Under the pieces are notes generated by a model that did no database searches, was not told where the DNA came from, and saw nothing but the letters and a program-made list of their open reading frames with translations. This document shows, in pieces, positions 1 to 8,121 of a stretch of 64,000 nucleotides of DNA (position 1 is its first letter; every line of letters starts with the position of its first letter). Made by a program: the position numbers and the translations under genes. The stretch spans positions 4,774,001-4,838,000 of the forward strand of contig CP082844.1 of NCBI GenBank assembly GCA_019930625.1. The letters run 5' to 3'. Source of the DNA: Nocardia asteroides (GTDB lineage Bacteria > Actinomycetota > Actinomycetes > Mycobacteriales > Mycobacteriaceae).

Positions 1-109
1 CCTCGGCGAACAGATCGATGCGCTGCTGGTCGATCTCGATCCACTCTCCGGGCCCGAGCACGGTGCCCACCGCGGCGCGCAACGCGTCGAAATCACCAAA
101 TTCGGTCAT
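1..109 (-). CDS. MaoC-like dehydratase, N-terminal fragment cut by the window edge
   Basis: Only the first 36 residues are present, beginning MTEFGDFDALRAAVG and running through an EWIEIDQQRIDLFAE stretch. That stretch is the typical N-terminal signature of MaoC/hotdog (R)-specific enoyl-CoA hydratases, where it is followed by the catalytic Asp/His of the hydratase motif; the catalytic part lies outside the window. The ATG at 107-109 has an AAAGGA-like ribosome site just upstream. It lies downstream of a thioesterase-like and a DUF35 gene on the same strand, so it probably belonged to a small acyl-CoA operon. Confidence 0.75.
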   Translation of the reverse strand, partial: MTEFGDFDALRAAVGTVLGPGEWIEIDQQRIDLFAE

Positions 110-512
110 ACGGAATCCTTTTCTGCGATCGGCGCCTTGCACGATATCGGGCGCGTGCCCGCGCTTGGTCAGCAGCTACCGCAGGGCCGTTCCTGCGAAA
201 CAACGAAACCCGGGCCTCGACGATCACCGGACCCACCGGCGCGGCGAGCAGGTAGCGCAGGCCGAGGAAACCGAGGCTGTCGCCGGGGGTGAGCGAGAGC
301 ACGGCCTCCTCGGCGGCCAGCGCGATCAGGCCGCCGTTGATGGTGTCGGAGGCGTTCAACCCCTCCGTCGACCGCGGGAGTACCACCCTTCCGGGGGTGA
401 CGCGCTCACCGCCGGCCCGATCGGCCAGCGATAGGGGCAGCCGCTCGGCGGTGGGCGGCAGCTCGACGCTCAGCCACGGCGGCAGCTGCACGTCCGGATC
501 CGGTGCCACCAT
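93..512 (-). CDS. PaaI-like hotdog thioesterase, possibly with damaged C-terminus
   Basis: The central part (about residues 50-105) contains NASDTINGGLIALAAEEA followed by a GLRYLLAAPVGPVIVEARV stretch, which is the pattern of PaaI/YbgC hotdog acyl-CoA thioesterases (helix with a conserved Asn/Gly and Glu, then the beta-sheet). The last 35 residues are Arg-rich and do not resemble the family. The +1 frame also gives no clear continuation, so a frameshift near position 190 is possible but unproven. The stop overlaps the start of the MaoC gene by 17 nt, suggesting translational coupling. The start at 512 is the first ATG after a long Arg-rich shadow stretch and is uncertain. Confidence 0.55.
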   Translation of the reverse strand: MVAPDPDVQLPPWLSVELPPTAERLPLSLADRAGGERVTPGRVVLPRSTEGLNASDTINGGLIALAAEEAVLSLTPGDSLGFLGLRYLLAAPVGPVIVEARVSLFRRNGPAVAADQARARARYRARRRSQKRIPYDRIW

Positions 513-629
513 GAAAGAACATGAAAGAAGCGGCGCCTAGAGCGATCGGCGATTCGGGAGATTCCTCGCCGCTGCGCCGGCGAAGTCTCGACCGTGGCTC
601 GATGAGTCGACTCGGCTCGTGGCCGCCTC

Positions 630-1058
630 TCATGCTGGTCGAGCGGCGGTGTCGGAGGTACTCGGATCGGCGCTGACCGCGAAGACCGGGAACCTGTCGT
701 CGCGGGGACATGCTCGGAATCGCACCCGGACCGGCGCCGCGGAGGACGGCGGTAGTTCGCCGTGGATCGTCGTGTACAACCACGGACCCTCGTCGAGTTC
801 GACGATCGCGATCGTGGATCGTTTCGTCTCGTCGCGCGGGTGCGCGGAGCAGCGCAACACCCGCCACGACACGATCGACCCGCCGCCGGAGGCGGGCACC
901 CATTCGAGGTCGGCGGACCGGCAGTACGAACACGCGTCGAACAGCGGCGCCAGCAGTCTGTCACAGCGCCCGCAACGACGGATCATCAACGTTGTCGCCG
1001 CACCGCCGGCGGGGGCGTCACCGACGTTTCGAGTGTGCATCGGGTTGTACTGGTACAT
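630..1058 (-). CDS. DUF35-type zinc-ribbon OB-fold protein
   Basis: A short protein of 142 residues with a rubredoxin-like zinc ribbon near the N-terminus (CGRC at about residue 29 and CSYC about 15 residues later) followed by an OB-fold-like segment. This is the layout of DUF35 proteins, which bind acyl-CoA and usually partner a thiolase or a MaoC dehydratase in lipid or steroid degradation. Here it sits upstream of the thioesterase and MaoC genes on the same strand. No thiolase is visible. The true start may be the ATG inside the TTLMIRRCGRC stretch rather than the first ATG. Confidence 0.65.
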   Translation of the reverse strand: MYQYNPMHTRNVGDAPAGGAATTLMIRRCGRCDRLLAPLFDACSYCRSADLEWVPASGGGSIVSWRVLRCSAHPRDETKRSTIAIVELDEGPWLYTTIHGELPPSSAAPVRVRFRACPRDDRFPVFAVSADPSTSDTAARPA

Positions 1059-1168
1059 AGAAGCAGCCGCCTGGGTGTGCTCGTGCTGTCGAAATCAACC
1101 ACGTCAGCCTCTCGTGCCCGCAGTCCGGCCCGCGACGGCCGATCGGCCGCAGGTATACCTATTTTTCC

Positions 1169-1915
1169 TCAACCGGCGGTACGGCCCTTCCCGTTGAGCG
1201 CTTCGTCCAGCGCCGTCATCCGGGCTCGCGAGAAGGCCCGCGAGACGGGCGCTCGGTGCTCGATCAGCTCGAAGCCGTGGTAGCCGCCGCGCACCTCGTG
1301 CAGGGAACCCCCGCCTGCCGTAGCCGGTCGGCGTAGGCGATGTTCTCGTCGTAGAACAAGTCGTTGGTGCCGACGCCGATCCAGGCGGCATGCGCCGCCG
1401 ACAGATCCACGTAGCGGGCCGGTGCGGCCAACGGTGGAACCGGGCCGTTTGCGACCGGGCCGAGGTAGGCGCGCCATCCAAGCCTATTGTGCCGCTGGCT
1501 CCACATACGCAGCCGCCGCGGGTCGATGTCGGTGCGCTCGGCGGTCCGGTCATCCAGCATCGGGTAGGACAGCGCCTGCAGGACCGGGCGCACCTCGGCA
1601 CGTTCGCCAGCCAGCAGCGCGAGGGCGGCACCGAGGCCTCCGTCGGCGCTCTCCCCGACGATCGCGATGCGTTCGGCGTCGACGTCGGGCTGGGCGGCCA
1701 GCCAGCGCAGCGCGGCGTAGCAGTCCTAGAGGGGCGCGGGGAACCGATGCCGTGGCGCCCGCCGGTATTCCACCGACGCGGCGACCGCCCCGAGCCGCGC
1801 GGCGACGCGGCGGCAGAAATGATCGCCGAGCGATGCCGTGCCCAGGACGTATCCGCCGCCATGGATGAAAAGCACGCCGGGGGCTGCCGGATGACCGCGA
1901 CGGCCGCATCGTCGG
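1169..1915 (-). pseudogene. Alpha/beta hydrolase (HSL-type esterase) remnant
   Basis: Read in the best frame, this stretch gives VLFIHGGGYVLGTA (oxyanion-hole HGGG motif near 1860), then a TAG stop near 1729 inside a PAPL*DCYAALRWLAA context, then a nucleophile-elbow sequence GESADGG (usual form GDSAGG), then WIGVGTNDLFYDENI (acid residue region). A frameshift at about 1290-1310 is needed to reach the last part, HGFELIEHRAPVSRAF, which carries the catalytic His. The usual 80-90 residue N-terminal cap is missing and a stop precedes the remaining N-terminus. Two lesions plus truncation make this a pseudogene of the hormone-sensitive-lipase-like esterases. Confidence 0.75.
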
Positions 1916-1920
1916 CTGTG

Positions 1921-2175
1921 TCAAGGGCGGGGGAGCAGTGGGCGCACCGCTGTGGCTTCGGGGCCGCGCTTGCGCAGGGTGGCGGTGAAGAGCACGGGCT
2001 GGCCTGCGTACAGCGACTTGTACCCGCTGGTCTCGATGCTGGTGTACTCGATGAAGACCGGAGTGGGGTCGTCCGCGGGTTGCAGGAACCCGAAGCCCTT
2101 CTCGATGTTGAACCAGACCACCGTGCCGCGGCGCCAGAAATTCGCCGCGGTGCGGTGGTGGGGCTGGTCGGTCAC
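1921..2175 (-). CDS. Cold-shock domain protein (divergent)
   Basis: 84 residues with a single cold-shock domain: GTVVWFNIEKGFGFL is the RNP1 motif (K-G-F-G-F intact), and PVFIEYTSI occupies the RNP2 position, where the usual His is replaced by Glu. The family consists of 65-70 residue single-stranded RNA/DNA binding proteins; here there are about 15 extra N-terminal residues and a basic C-terminal tail. Translation probably starts at a GTG. The gene follows a 52-residue unknown protein by 15 nt on the same strand, so the two may be co-transcribed. The diverged RNP2 may alter nucleic-acid affinity. Confidence 0.75.
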   Translation of the reverse strand: MTDQPHHRTAANFWRRGTVVWFNIEKGFGFLQPADDPTPVFIEYTSIETSGYKSLYAGQPVLFTATLRKRGPEATAVRPLLPRP

Positions 2176-2190
2176 GGTAAGGATCGGCGG

Positions 2191-2349
2191 TCAGGCGGCG
2201 TCGCGGCGCAGCGGATCGGGGTGCATGATCCGGCGCCACCAGGCGTCCAGCGGGCTGGGGTCGGGCCAGATGACCGCGGTCTCGGACGAATTCCCGGATC
2301 CGGGCTCAGCCGGTGCGAGCAGGGGGTCGCGTGGTTCGATGCGTGCCAT
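2191..2349 (-). CDS. Small hypothetical protein, 52 residues
   Basis: I do not recognise a family. The ATG at 2349 gives MARIEPRDPLLAPAEPGSG and ends with a Trp-rich segment PLDAWWRRIMHPDPLRRDAA. An AGGAG-like site (inside ATGGAGCGACC) sits 7 nt upstream, which is why this start is preferred over upstream ATGs at 2364 and 2508; the longer form would also run through a strong hairpin at 2423-2446. It lies between Hsp20 and the cold-shock gene on the same strand, so it might be part of a stress operon. Function unknown. Confidence 0.45.
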   Translation of the reverse strand: MARIEPRDPLLAPAEPGSGNSSETAVIWPDPSPLDAWWRRIMHPDPLRRDAA

Positions 2350-2422
2350 GATCGGTCGCTCCATCAGGTTTCCGTTGGCGAGTAAGTCTTGTGCGGTAAC
2401 GCCTTTCGCGTTCCAGCCGAGT

Positions 2423-2446
2423 GCGGGCCCGGAACTCCGGGCCCGC
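2423..2446. terminator. Perfect hairpin, probable terminator after hsp20
   Basis: GCGGGCCCGG and CCGGGCCCGC are separated by AACT, giving a perfect 10-bp GC stem with a 4-nt loop. It lies about 100 nt beyond the hsp20 stop on the minus strand. There is no T-tract, as is common in high-GC actinobacteria. Confidence 0.5.
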
Positions 2447-2546
2447 CCGAAAAGGGTGATATGACACTTGTCGCAGAGCTGTCGCGCCATCGCTCGATAC
2501 GCCATCACCTCACTTCTCGGTTCCGGTAGCGTTCGTATGCGGTCGG

Positions 2547-2966
2547 TCAGGCGTCGATCGCCTTGTGTCCGTTGCCGCGACCGATCTCGATCTTGCGCGG
2601 CTTGGCCTTCTCCGCGACCGGAATGGTCAGTCGGAGGACGCCATCGGTGTACTCGGCACGGATCTTGTCGGTGTCGAGGTTCTCGCCCAGGAACAGCTGA
2701 CGGCTGAACACGCCGCGGGAGCGTTCCGCGGCGATCATCTCGCGTCCCGAGTCGAGTTCGGGACGACGCGCGCGCACCGTCACCACATTGCGCTCGATGT
2801 CCAGGTCCAGGGACTCGGGGTCGATACCGGGCAGATCGAACTCCACGACGAATTCCTCGCCCGCGCGCCAGGCGTCCATCGGCATCACCGCAGGATGTGC
2901 CTTCGTGCCGAACACCTGCTGCGTCAGACGGTCCAGATCGCGGAACGGATCGGTGCGCATCAGCAT
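2547..2966 (-). CDS. Hsp20/alpha-crystallin small heat-shock protein
   Basis: 139 residues. The N-terminal [20 protein letters not shown] arm is followed by an alpha-crystallin domain from about residue 38 ([20 protein letters not shown]) to the end, with the conserved G-V-L-R-L-T-I-P segment near residue 118 (the A-x-x-x-n-G-v-L signature here reads [11 protein letters not shown]). Small heat-shock proteins form oligomers that hold unfolding proteins for refolding by DnaK. The start at 2966 has a GGAGGTGG site 5-7 nt upstream; an upstream TTG would extend it by 5 residues. It is divergent from an HspR-like MerR gene with a perfect inverted repeat in the shared promoter, which suggests heat-shock control by that regulator. 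Confidence 0.92.
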   Translation of the reverse strand: MLMRTDPFRDLDRLTQQVFGTKAHPAVMPMDAWRAGEEFVVEFDLPGIDPESLDLDIERNVVTVRARRPELDSGREMIAAERSRGVFSRQLFLGENLDTDKIRAEYTDGVLRLTIPVAEKAKPRKIEIGRGNGHKAIDA

Positions 2967-3009
2967 GGTCGCCACCTCCAACTCACTCCATTCTCCATAG
3001 TAGGGACCT

Positions 3010-3029
3010 CAGATAACCTCTGTTATCTG
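3010..3029. promoter_or_regulatory. Perfect inverted repeat between hsp20 and the MerR regulator
   Basis: CAGATAAC-ctct-GTTATCTG is an 8-bp perfect dyad in an AT-rich island, 44 nt upstream of the hsp20 start and 84 nt upstream of the regulator start. It differs from the HspR HAIR consensus (CTTGAGT-N7-ACTCAAG). By position it is the best candidate operator for the divergent pair. Confidence 0.6.
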
Positions 3030-3113
3030 GCATAGATTTTTTATAGCATCGAGAGGAGTTGAGTGCAAGACGCTAAACTAGGAAATCTGTTGGTCAACAT
3101 GAAGTGAGGATGG

Positions 3114-3491
3114 ATGGCGCAGGAGAGGGGCGACTCGGGGCATCTGCCGGATCCCGGCCAGGCGGTCTACGGGATTTCGGTCGCTGCCGGGCTGGCTGGA
3201 ATCGGCGTGCAGACGCTCAGGCTGTACGAGCGCCACGGGTTGTTGACTCCCGCCCGCAGCGACGGGGGCACCCGCCGCTACAGCGGCAACGATCTGGCTC
3301 GCCTGCGGCGTATCACCGACTTGGTCGCGACGGGGGTCAATCTCACGGGGATTCGCCGCATTCTCGACCTGGAAGACGCGAATGCCGACCTGCACGCGGA
3401 CAACGACCGGCTCTACGCGGACAATGACCGGCTGCAAGCGGACAATGTCCGGCTACGGGACGCGCGCGACCAGCCGCACGGCAAGCCGTAG
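3114..3491 (+). CDS. HspR-like MerR-family regulator with heptad-repeat tail
   Basis: 125 residues. A winged-helix MerR domain covers about residues 20-85: GISVAAGLAGIGVQTLRLYE (helix-turn-helix), HGLLTPARSDGGTRRYS (wing) and LARLRRITDLVATGVNLTGI. This closely follows the HspR pattern, in which the regulator represses dnaK/hsp20 genes. The tail (residues 87-120) consists of heptads, LHADNDR-LYADNDR-LQADNVR, predicting a parallel coiled coil for dimerisation. A GAGG site lies 5-6 nt before the ATG. It is divergent from hsp20. The Asn in each heptad core is typical of two-stranded coils. Confidence 0.85.
   Translation: MAQERGDSGHLPDPGQAVYGISVAAGLAGIGVQTLRLYERHGLLTPARSDGGTRRYSGNDLARLRRITDLVATGVNLTGIRRILDLEDANADLHADNDRLYADNDRLQADNVRLRDARDQPHGKP
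3391..3453 (+). repeat. Three tandem 21-bp units inside the MerR gene
   Basis: Three consecutive 21-nt units with GCGGACAAYGACCGGC cores start at 3391, 3412 and 3433, each encoding one heptad [LHYQA]-x-ADNDR/VR. Units differ at 3-5 positions. In-frame tandem units of this kind can change copy number and so lengthen or shorten the coiled coil. Confidence 0.7.
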
Positions 3492-3499
3492 GCGCGCGA

Positions 3500-3973
3500 T
3501 CATTCCGTGAAGCGTGCGCGCAGATCGACCACCGTGCCGGAATCGCCGGTGGTCACGCTGACGTCCGGGATGAGCGCGCGGATCAGCTGCATGCCGCGCC
3601 CGCGCAGTGAATCGGCGGCGTGCGGATCGGGCGGTTTCCAGCGGCCGCTGTCGGAAATGGTCACCCGGAGTTCGTCGCCGTCGATCGACGCCCGCAAGCG
3701 GACCACGCCGCCGTCGCCGCGATGGCCGTGCTCGACGGCGTTGGTGCAGGCCTCGCCGACGGCCAGCAGCACGTCGTAGGCCGGGCCGGGCGCCATCCCA
3801 CTGGCGGCCAGCCATTCCTGGAGGGTGTGCCGGACGGTTGCCAATTGCTCCGCCTCGGCGGGAAAATCCATGTCCAGCGGCGTCACGGCGTTGGGTAGCG
3901 GGACCCGGTCGCCCGCGCTCACGGGCGCGTACCAGCCGCCGCGGTCCGGGTGTGTCTGTCGCGGAGAGGCCAT
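3500..3973 (-). CDS. RsbW-like anti-sigma factor / ATP-binding protein
   Basis: 157 residues with a HATPase_c_2 (GHKL) fold: the N-box LLAVGEACTNAVEHGH near residue 73, the G1 box VTISDSGRWKPP near residue 105 and the G2 region LRGRGMQLIRALIPDV near residue 124. This is the pattern of RsbW/SpoIIAB-type kinases, which bind a sigma factor and phosphorylate an STAS anti-anti-sigma factor. No STAS gene or sigma gene adjoins it. It is downstream of the phosphatase, kinase and response-regulator cluster on the same strand, 277 nt away, which suggests a partner-switching link. Confidence 0.85.
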   Translation of the reverse strand: MASPRQTHPDRGGWYAPVSAGDRVPLPNAVTPLDMDFPAEAEQLATVRHTLQEWLAASGMAPGPAYDVLLAVGEACTNAVEHGHRGDGGVVRLRASIDGDELRVTISDSGRWKPPDPHAADSLRGRGMQLIRALIPDVSVTTGDSGTVVDLRARFTE

Positions 3974-4250
3974 CTCGTCGTCGTCTCGTGTCGAGGGCGT
4001 CGATGCGCCGTCACCTCGTTACCTCCCTGTCGGGGATCGGTGCGCTGTACTCGCGCCACGCCGAGCACGTGGGCCGTCGTCGGGCTCGGCTGTCGTGTTC
4101 GCCGTGCGTGTGCCATATTCCCCGAAGCTATACCCAAGTGATCATTCCCCATTCATGCCCGCGGTGCCTCCGGTGAGAACCCGGTCATCCGAGGTCTCGT
4201 GGACACCGTAAACGGCTGTGCCGCAGATCGGCACAGCGGGGGGAACGCGG

Positions 4251-4697
4251 CTACTGCTTGTGCGGCGGCAGCCGGACGACCTGGACGAAGAAGTCATCGA
4301 TCTGCTTGATGGCGGCGACGAACTGGTCGAGGTCGACCGGCTTGGTGACATACGCGTTGGCGTGCAACCGATAGCTGCGCAGTATGTCCTCTTCGGCCGC
4401 GGAGGTGGTCAGCACGACCACCGGGATGTGCGACAGGTCGGGGTCGGCTTTGATCTTCTCCAGCACCTGCCTGCCGTCGTACTTGGGCAGATTGAGGTCG
4501 AGCAGAATCAGGTCCGGTCGCGGCGCGTCCGCGTACTCGCCCTGGCGGTAGAGGAAGTCCAGCGCCTCCTCGCCGTCTCTGGCGACGTGCAGGTTGTTGC
4601 CGATCTTGTTGTCCTCGAACGCCTCTCGCGTCATCAGCTCGTCGCCCGGATCGTCTTCGACGAGCAGGATGTCGATGGGCTGGCCGGAAGTGGTCAT
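4251..4697 (-). CDS. CheY-like single-domain response regulator (Rcp1 type)
   Basis: 148 residues, only a receiver domain. The acidic pocket is E14-D15-D16, the phospho-acceptor is D67 in LILLDLNLP, the Thr/Ser switch lies in VVVLTTSA and the conserved Lys in YVTKPVD. The [15 protein letters not shown] stretch and the QVLEKIK segment match cyanobacterial-phytochrome-type Rcp1 regulators, which pair with kinases like the one upstream. Its ATG overlaps the kinase stop (ATGA), so the pair is translationally coupled. No output domain is present, so it presumably acts by protein contact, for example on the REC-PP2C protein. Confidence 0.93.
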   Translation of the reverse strand: MTTSGQPIDILLVEDDPGDELMTREAFEDNKIGNNLHVARDGEEALDFLYRQGEYADAPRPDLILLDLNLPKYDGRQVLEKIKADPDLSHIPVVVLTTSAAEEDILRSYRLHANAYVTKPVDLDQFVAAIKQIDDFFVQVVRLPPHKQ

Positions 4698-6319
4698 GCG
4701 GGGGCTCCTTCGTGGACGGGGGCGTCGGCGGTACCGGCGCTGAGGTCGGCGTCGGCGGCGCGCAGGGTGAAGCAGAAGCGAGTGCCGGCCGTGTAGTCGG
4801 TGTCGATCCAGATCCGGCCGCCGTGATACTCCACGATCTTCTTGCAGACGGCCAGCCCGATGCCGGTCCCGCTGTACTCCTCCCGATTGTGCAGCCGCTG
4901 GAAGATGACGAACACCTTCTCGGCGAATTCGGGCGCGATCCCGATGCCGTTGTCGGTGACAGACAGCAGCCAGCCGCTGCTGTCGTCGGTCGGTGCGCAG
5001 GTGATCTCGAGCTCCGGTGCGCGCTCGGGCGCGCGGAACTTGATGGCGTTGGCGACCAGGTTCTGCCAGAGCATCGTCAGCAATGTCGGATCGCCGATGA
5101 TCTCGGGCAGGTCGTCCGGTCGCCGGATGACGGCGCCGGTGTCATCGATCGCGTTGGACAGATTGGTCAGCGCCTTGTCCAGGGACTGGCCCAGGCCGGT
5201 GGGTTCGGTGCGGTCGGTGATCCGGCCCACGCGGGAGAACGTGAGCAGATCGTTGATCAGCACCTGCATCCGCTTGGCGCCGTCGACGGCGAAGTCGATG
5301 TACTGCTTGCCCCGCTCGTCGAGCTGGTCGCCGTACCGCTTCTCCAGCAGTTGGCAGAACGACGCCACCTTGCGCAGCGGCTCCTGCAGGTCATGGGAGG
5401 CGACGTAGGCGAACTGCTCCAGCTCGGTGTTGGACCGGCGCAGTTCCTCGGCCTGGAGATCCAGATCGGTCTTCTGCTCGGCGAGTACGGCTTCCTTGGC
5501 GCGTGAGGAACTCAGTTCGGTGACGATGCGGCGGCGCATGCTCTCGACCGCGTTCGCGACGGTCGCGAGATCGGCCGGGCCGTGCACGTCGATGTGATGG
5601 TCGAAGTCGCCGCCCGCGACGCGAAGCGACGCGTCGGTCAAGGAACCGAGGGGACGGGCGATCAAACGCCGGATCAACACGGTCAGCAGTACGCCGGTCA
5701 ACAGGAACGCGACGACCATCCCGGCCAGCACCGCGTCCCGGACCTTGCGGGTGTGGGTGAGCTGCTCTTCGTCGTGCGCGATGGCCGCCGTGAGGTTGCT
5801 GTTCTGGGCTTCGAAGCGCATCCGGAGTTCATCGAAGAGCGGTTTACCGCGTGCCGGGACGGCGGGATCGACGCCGCGGGCCGATCCGGAGGCCAACGCC
5901 GCGACCAGCGGTTCGGCGTAGTCGATGCGCCATCGCTGTGCGGCGCGCTCCAGGGCGTCGAGTTCTTCGAGCAAGGGTTGCCGGTCGGCCAGCAGCTCCC
6001 GCAGGCGGGCGACGGACTGCGCCTCGTCGCGGGTGCCGTCGCTGTACGGTTGCAGGAACTGCGGGTCCGCGGTGATGGCGTAGCCGCGCAGGCCGGTCTC
6101 CTGATCCACCAGCGCGCTCTGCAACCGGTAGGCCTCGGCCGCCGCGGGCAGCGAGTTGTCCAGCAGCCGATCGGTCACGCGGTTGGTGTGTGCGATCACC
6201 TGGGCGCCCGCCACGGTGCCGATGATCACCACCAGCACCATCGCGGCCAGCACCAGCTGGAACCAGGCTTGGGCGGTCAGCCGCGCGCTCAGCGGCGGCC
6301 GGCCGGTCTTCGTCGTCAT
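4694..6319 (-). CDS. CHASE3-HAMP sensor histidine kinase
   Basis: 541 residues from the ATG at 6319, which overlaps the upstream stop (TGATG). Layout: TM1 at about 21-41, an extracytoplasmic CHASE3-like helical domain at about 45-190, TM2 at about 196-216, HAMP at 217-275, a coiled linker, a HisKA domain with [12 protein letters not shown] (phospho-His about 309) and a HATPase with the [21 protein letters not shown]2 region near the C-terminus. It should autophosphorylate and pass phosphate to the CheY-like protein encoded immediately downstream. The kinase is of the phytochrome-like H-box class; no PAS or GAF domain is present. Confidence 0.92.
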   Translation of the reverse strand: MTTKTGRPPLSARLTAQAWFQLVLAAMVLVVIIGTVAGAQVIAHTNRVTDRLLDNSLPAAAEAYRLQSALVDQETGLRGYAITADPQFLQPYSDGTRDEAQSVARLRELLADRQPLLEELDALERAAQRWRIDYAEPLVAALASGSARGVDPAVPARGKPLFDELRMRFEAQNSNLTAAIAHDEEQLTHTRKVRDAVLAGMVVAFLLTGVLLTVLIRRLIARPLGSLTDASLRVAGGDFDHHIDVHGPADLATVANAVESMRRRIVTELSSSRAKEAVLAEQKTDLDLQAEELRRSNTELEQFAYVASHDLQEPLRKVASFCQLLEKRYGDQLDERGKQYIDFAVDGAKRMQVLINDLLTFSRVGRITDRTEPTGLGQSLDKALTNLSNAIDDTGAVIRRPDDLPEIIGDPTLLTMLWQNLVANAIKFRAPERAPELEITCAPTDDSSGWLLSVTDNGIGIAPEFAEKVFVIFQRLHNREEYSGTGIGLAVCKKIVEYHGGRIWIDTDYTAGTRFCFTLRAADADLSAGTADAPVHEGAPA

Positions 6320-7662
6320 CAGTTCTGGTCCTGTCCTTGCCGGTCGCGATTCCACCCGAGGTACAAGATCGCGACATCGTCGTCCAAACCCCCGGACGCG
6401 CCCGCCAGCCCCTCGACGCGGCCGATCAGCTCATCGACGAACCAGTTCGGATCCGCGGCTCGGACCGCGCGGGCGACCTCCATCAGCCCCTGCTCGCCGA
6501 GGCGTTCCTGATCGGTCCCGACTCGTCCCTCGAACAAGCCGTCGGTGAACACCATCAGCCCGGAACCCAGCGGCAGGTCGAGTTCCTGGACGGGCCACTC
6601 GGCGCGACCGGGCAGAAAGCCGAGAGCCGGCCCGCCGGGCACCTCGACCCAGGCCAACTCGGTGGCCGAGCGCAGCAGCATCCCGGGGTGCCCGGCTCGC
6701 AGCACCTGAGCGCGGCGATCGCCCGGATGCAACATCAGGCTGGTGACCGTCGCGAAGGTCTGCCTGCCGGTGCGTTCGGCGAGCAGGACCTGTTCGAGCA
6801 GCCGGAGTTGCCGCTCCCCGGTCACTCCGCTCAGCACCAGGGTGCGCCAAGCCAGGCGCAACGCCACACCGGTCGCCGCCTCGTCCGGGCCGTGTCCGGA
6901 CACGTCACCGATGACGGCGTGCACGGTGCCGTCCGCGTCTTGCACCACGTCGTAGAAATCGCCGCCGAGCAGGGAATGGGCCCGGCCGGGACGGTAACGC
7001 GCCACGACGTCGACGACTCTGTGTCCACGCAGGAGTGGGGTGGGCAGCAGACCGCGTTCCAGCCGCGCGTTCTCCTGCGCGCGCATATTGCTCGCCTGCA
7101 GTGCGGCGCTGGTGCGCTCGGCCTGCTTGCGCTGGATCGCGTAGCGCACCGCGCGCCCGAACAGTTCGGGCTCGACCCGGCCTTTGACCAGATAGTCCTG
7201 GGCTCCGGCCGCGACCGCGGCCAAACCGGTCTGCTCCTGATCGAGCCCGGTCATCACCACGATCGCGACCTGGTCGGTGTGCTGGCGGATGCGATCCACC
7301 GCCTCGAGCCCTTGGGCGTCGGGCAGATGCAGGTCCAGCAGCACGCAGTCGGGTTCGGCCGCGGACAGATGCTCGGCGGCCTCCGCCAGCGACCGGACCC
7401 AGTGCAGTTGCAGGCCGGGCGCGCCGTCGGAGACCAGTTCCTCCACCAGCAGCGCGTCGCCGGGATCGTCCTCGATCAGCAGCACCGAAGGTTGCTGCCA
7501 GGGCCAATCCGCGTCCACGATCAGCTCGGGATCGTCGTCCGTCCCGTCACGCCGCACGGACACCACCGGTCGCGGGTCCAGTCGCGGTGGAACGAATGGC
7601 AGCGTCACTGCCGTCGTCGGCGAACACCGACAACCCGGCCTCCGATCACCAAAGGGCGGCAC
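6319..7662 (-). CDS. Receiver-domain SpoIIE/PP2C phosphatase (RsbU-like)
   Basis: 447 residues if started at the GTG at 7662; a GTG at 7608 or one near the PVVSVRRDG stretch is equally possible. A receiver domain spans about residues 57-180 with IEDDPGDA and phospho-acceptor D110 in VLLDLHLPD. A coiled linker (KQAERTSAALQASN) leads to a PP2C domain at about 225-440 with the metal motifs LLGGDFYDVV and IGDVSGHGPDEAA, and DDDVAILYL near the end. Such proteins dephosphorylate STAS anti-anti-sigma factors on receiver phosphorylation. It is the first gene of the block with the kinase and CheY-like regulator. Confidence 0.9.
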   Translation of the reverse strand: MPPFGDRRPGCRCSPTTAVTLPFVPPRLDPRPVVSVRRDGTDDDPELIVDADWPWQQPSVLLIEDDPGDALLVEELVSDGAPGLQLHWVRSLAEAAEHLSAAEPDCVLLDLHLPDAQGLEAVDRIRQHTDQVAIVVMTGLDQEQTGLAAVAAGAQDYLVKGRVEPELFGRAVRYAIQRKQAERTSAALQASNMRAQENARLERGLLPTPLLRGHRVVDVVARYRPGRAHSLLGGDFYDVVQDADGTVHAVIGDVSGHGPDEAATGVALRLAWRTLVLSGVTGERQLRLLEQVLLAERTGRQTFATVTSLMLHPGDRRAQVLRAGHPGMLLRSATELAWVEVPGGPALGFLPGRAEWPVQELDLPLGSGLMVFTDGLFEGRVGTDQERLGEQGLMEVARAVRAADPNWFVDELIGRVEGLAGASGGLDDDVAILYLGWNRDRQGQDQN

Positions 7663-7797
7663 GAGCGCACGCCGACTGTCTCCGCGGCCTTTTGCTGGAC
7701 CGCGAGGCAGCCAAGATCGTATCCGATCCGCTATCCGACCGAGACATGACGGTGTTGACCTGCGCGAGCGCGGAGGCCGGGGGAGCGGCGGCGGGAG

Positions 7798-7959
7798 TCA
7801 GACCGTTGTGCCGGTGAGCCGCGCGGTGGGCTGCTCGTCCCGCATTGCGCCCTCGCGGCGCGGGGAGCGAAGTTCCGCCAAGCTGCGTGCGACGACCGTG
7901 GCATGGACCGCGATGACGGCAAGGGAGGCCGAGCCGATCACAGCAAGAAGCACAACCAC
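7798..7959 (-). CDS. Small single-span membrane protein, 53 residues
   Basis: From a GTG at 7959 with a GAAAGGA site upstream, the product has one hydrophobic helix (VVVLLAVIGSASLAVIAVHA) followed by a charged tail containing AELRSPRREGAMRDEQP. I do not recognise a family. It lies between the HadAB-like gene and the phosphatase, all on the same strand. It may be a small regulatory or structural membrane peptide, but spurious translation cannot be excluded. Confidence 0.4.
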   Translation of the reverse strand: MVVLLAVIGSASLAVIAVHATVVARSLAELRSPRREGAMRDEQPTARLTGTTV

Positions 7960-8121
7960 GACAGATACCGGTCCTTTCGGGTGCGAGCGGGCCCGTTGCC
8001 CGCTCGATCGGGTGCCGAGATCGCGTCCGCGGCTTCCGGCGGGCGCGCGCTCCGCCTCCAACGTGCCCCGGCTCCTCCGGATCAAACACACCGATTCCGG
8101 CGGCGCGAGCGGATGGTGCGA

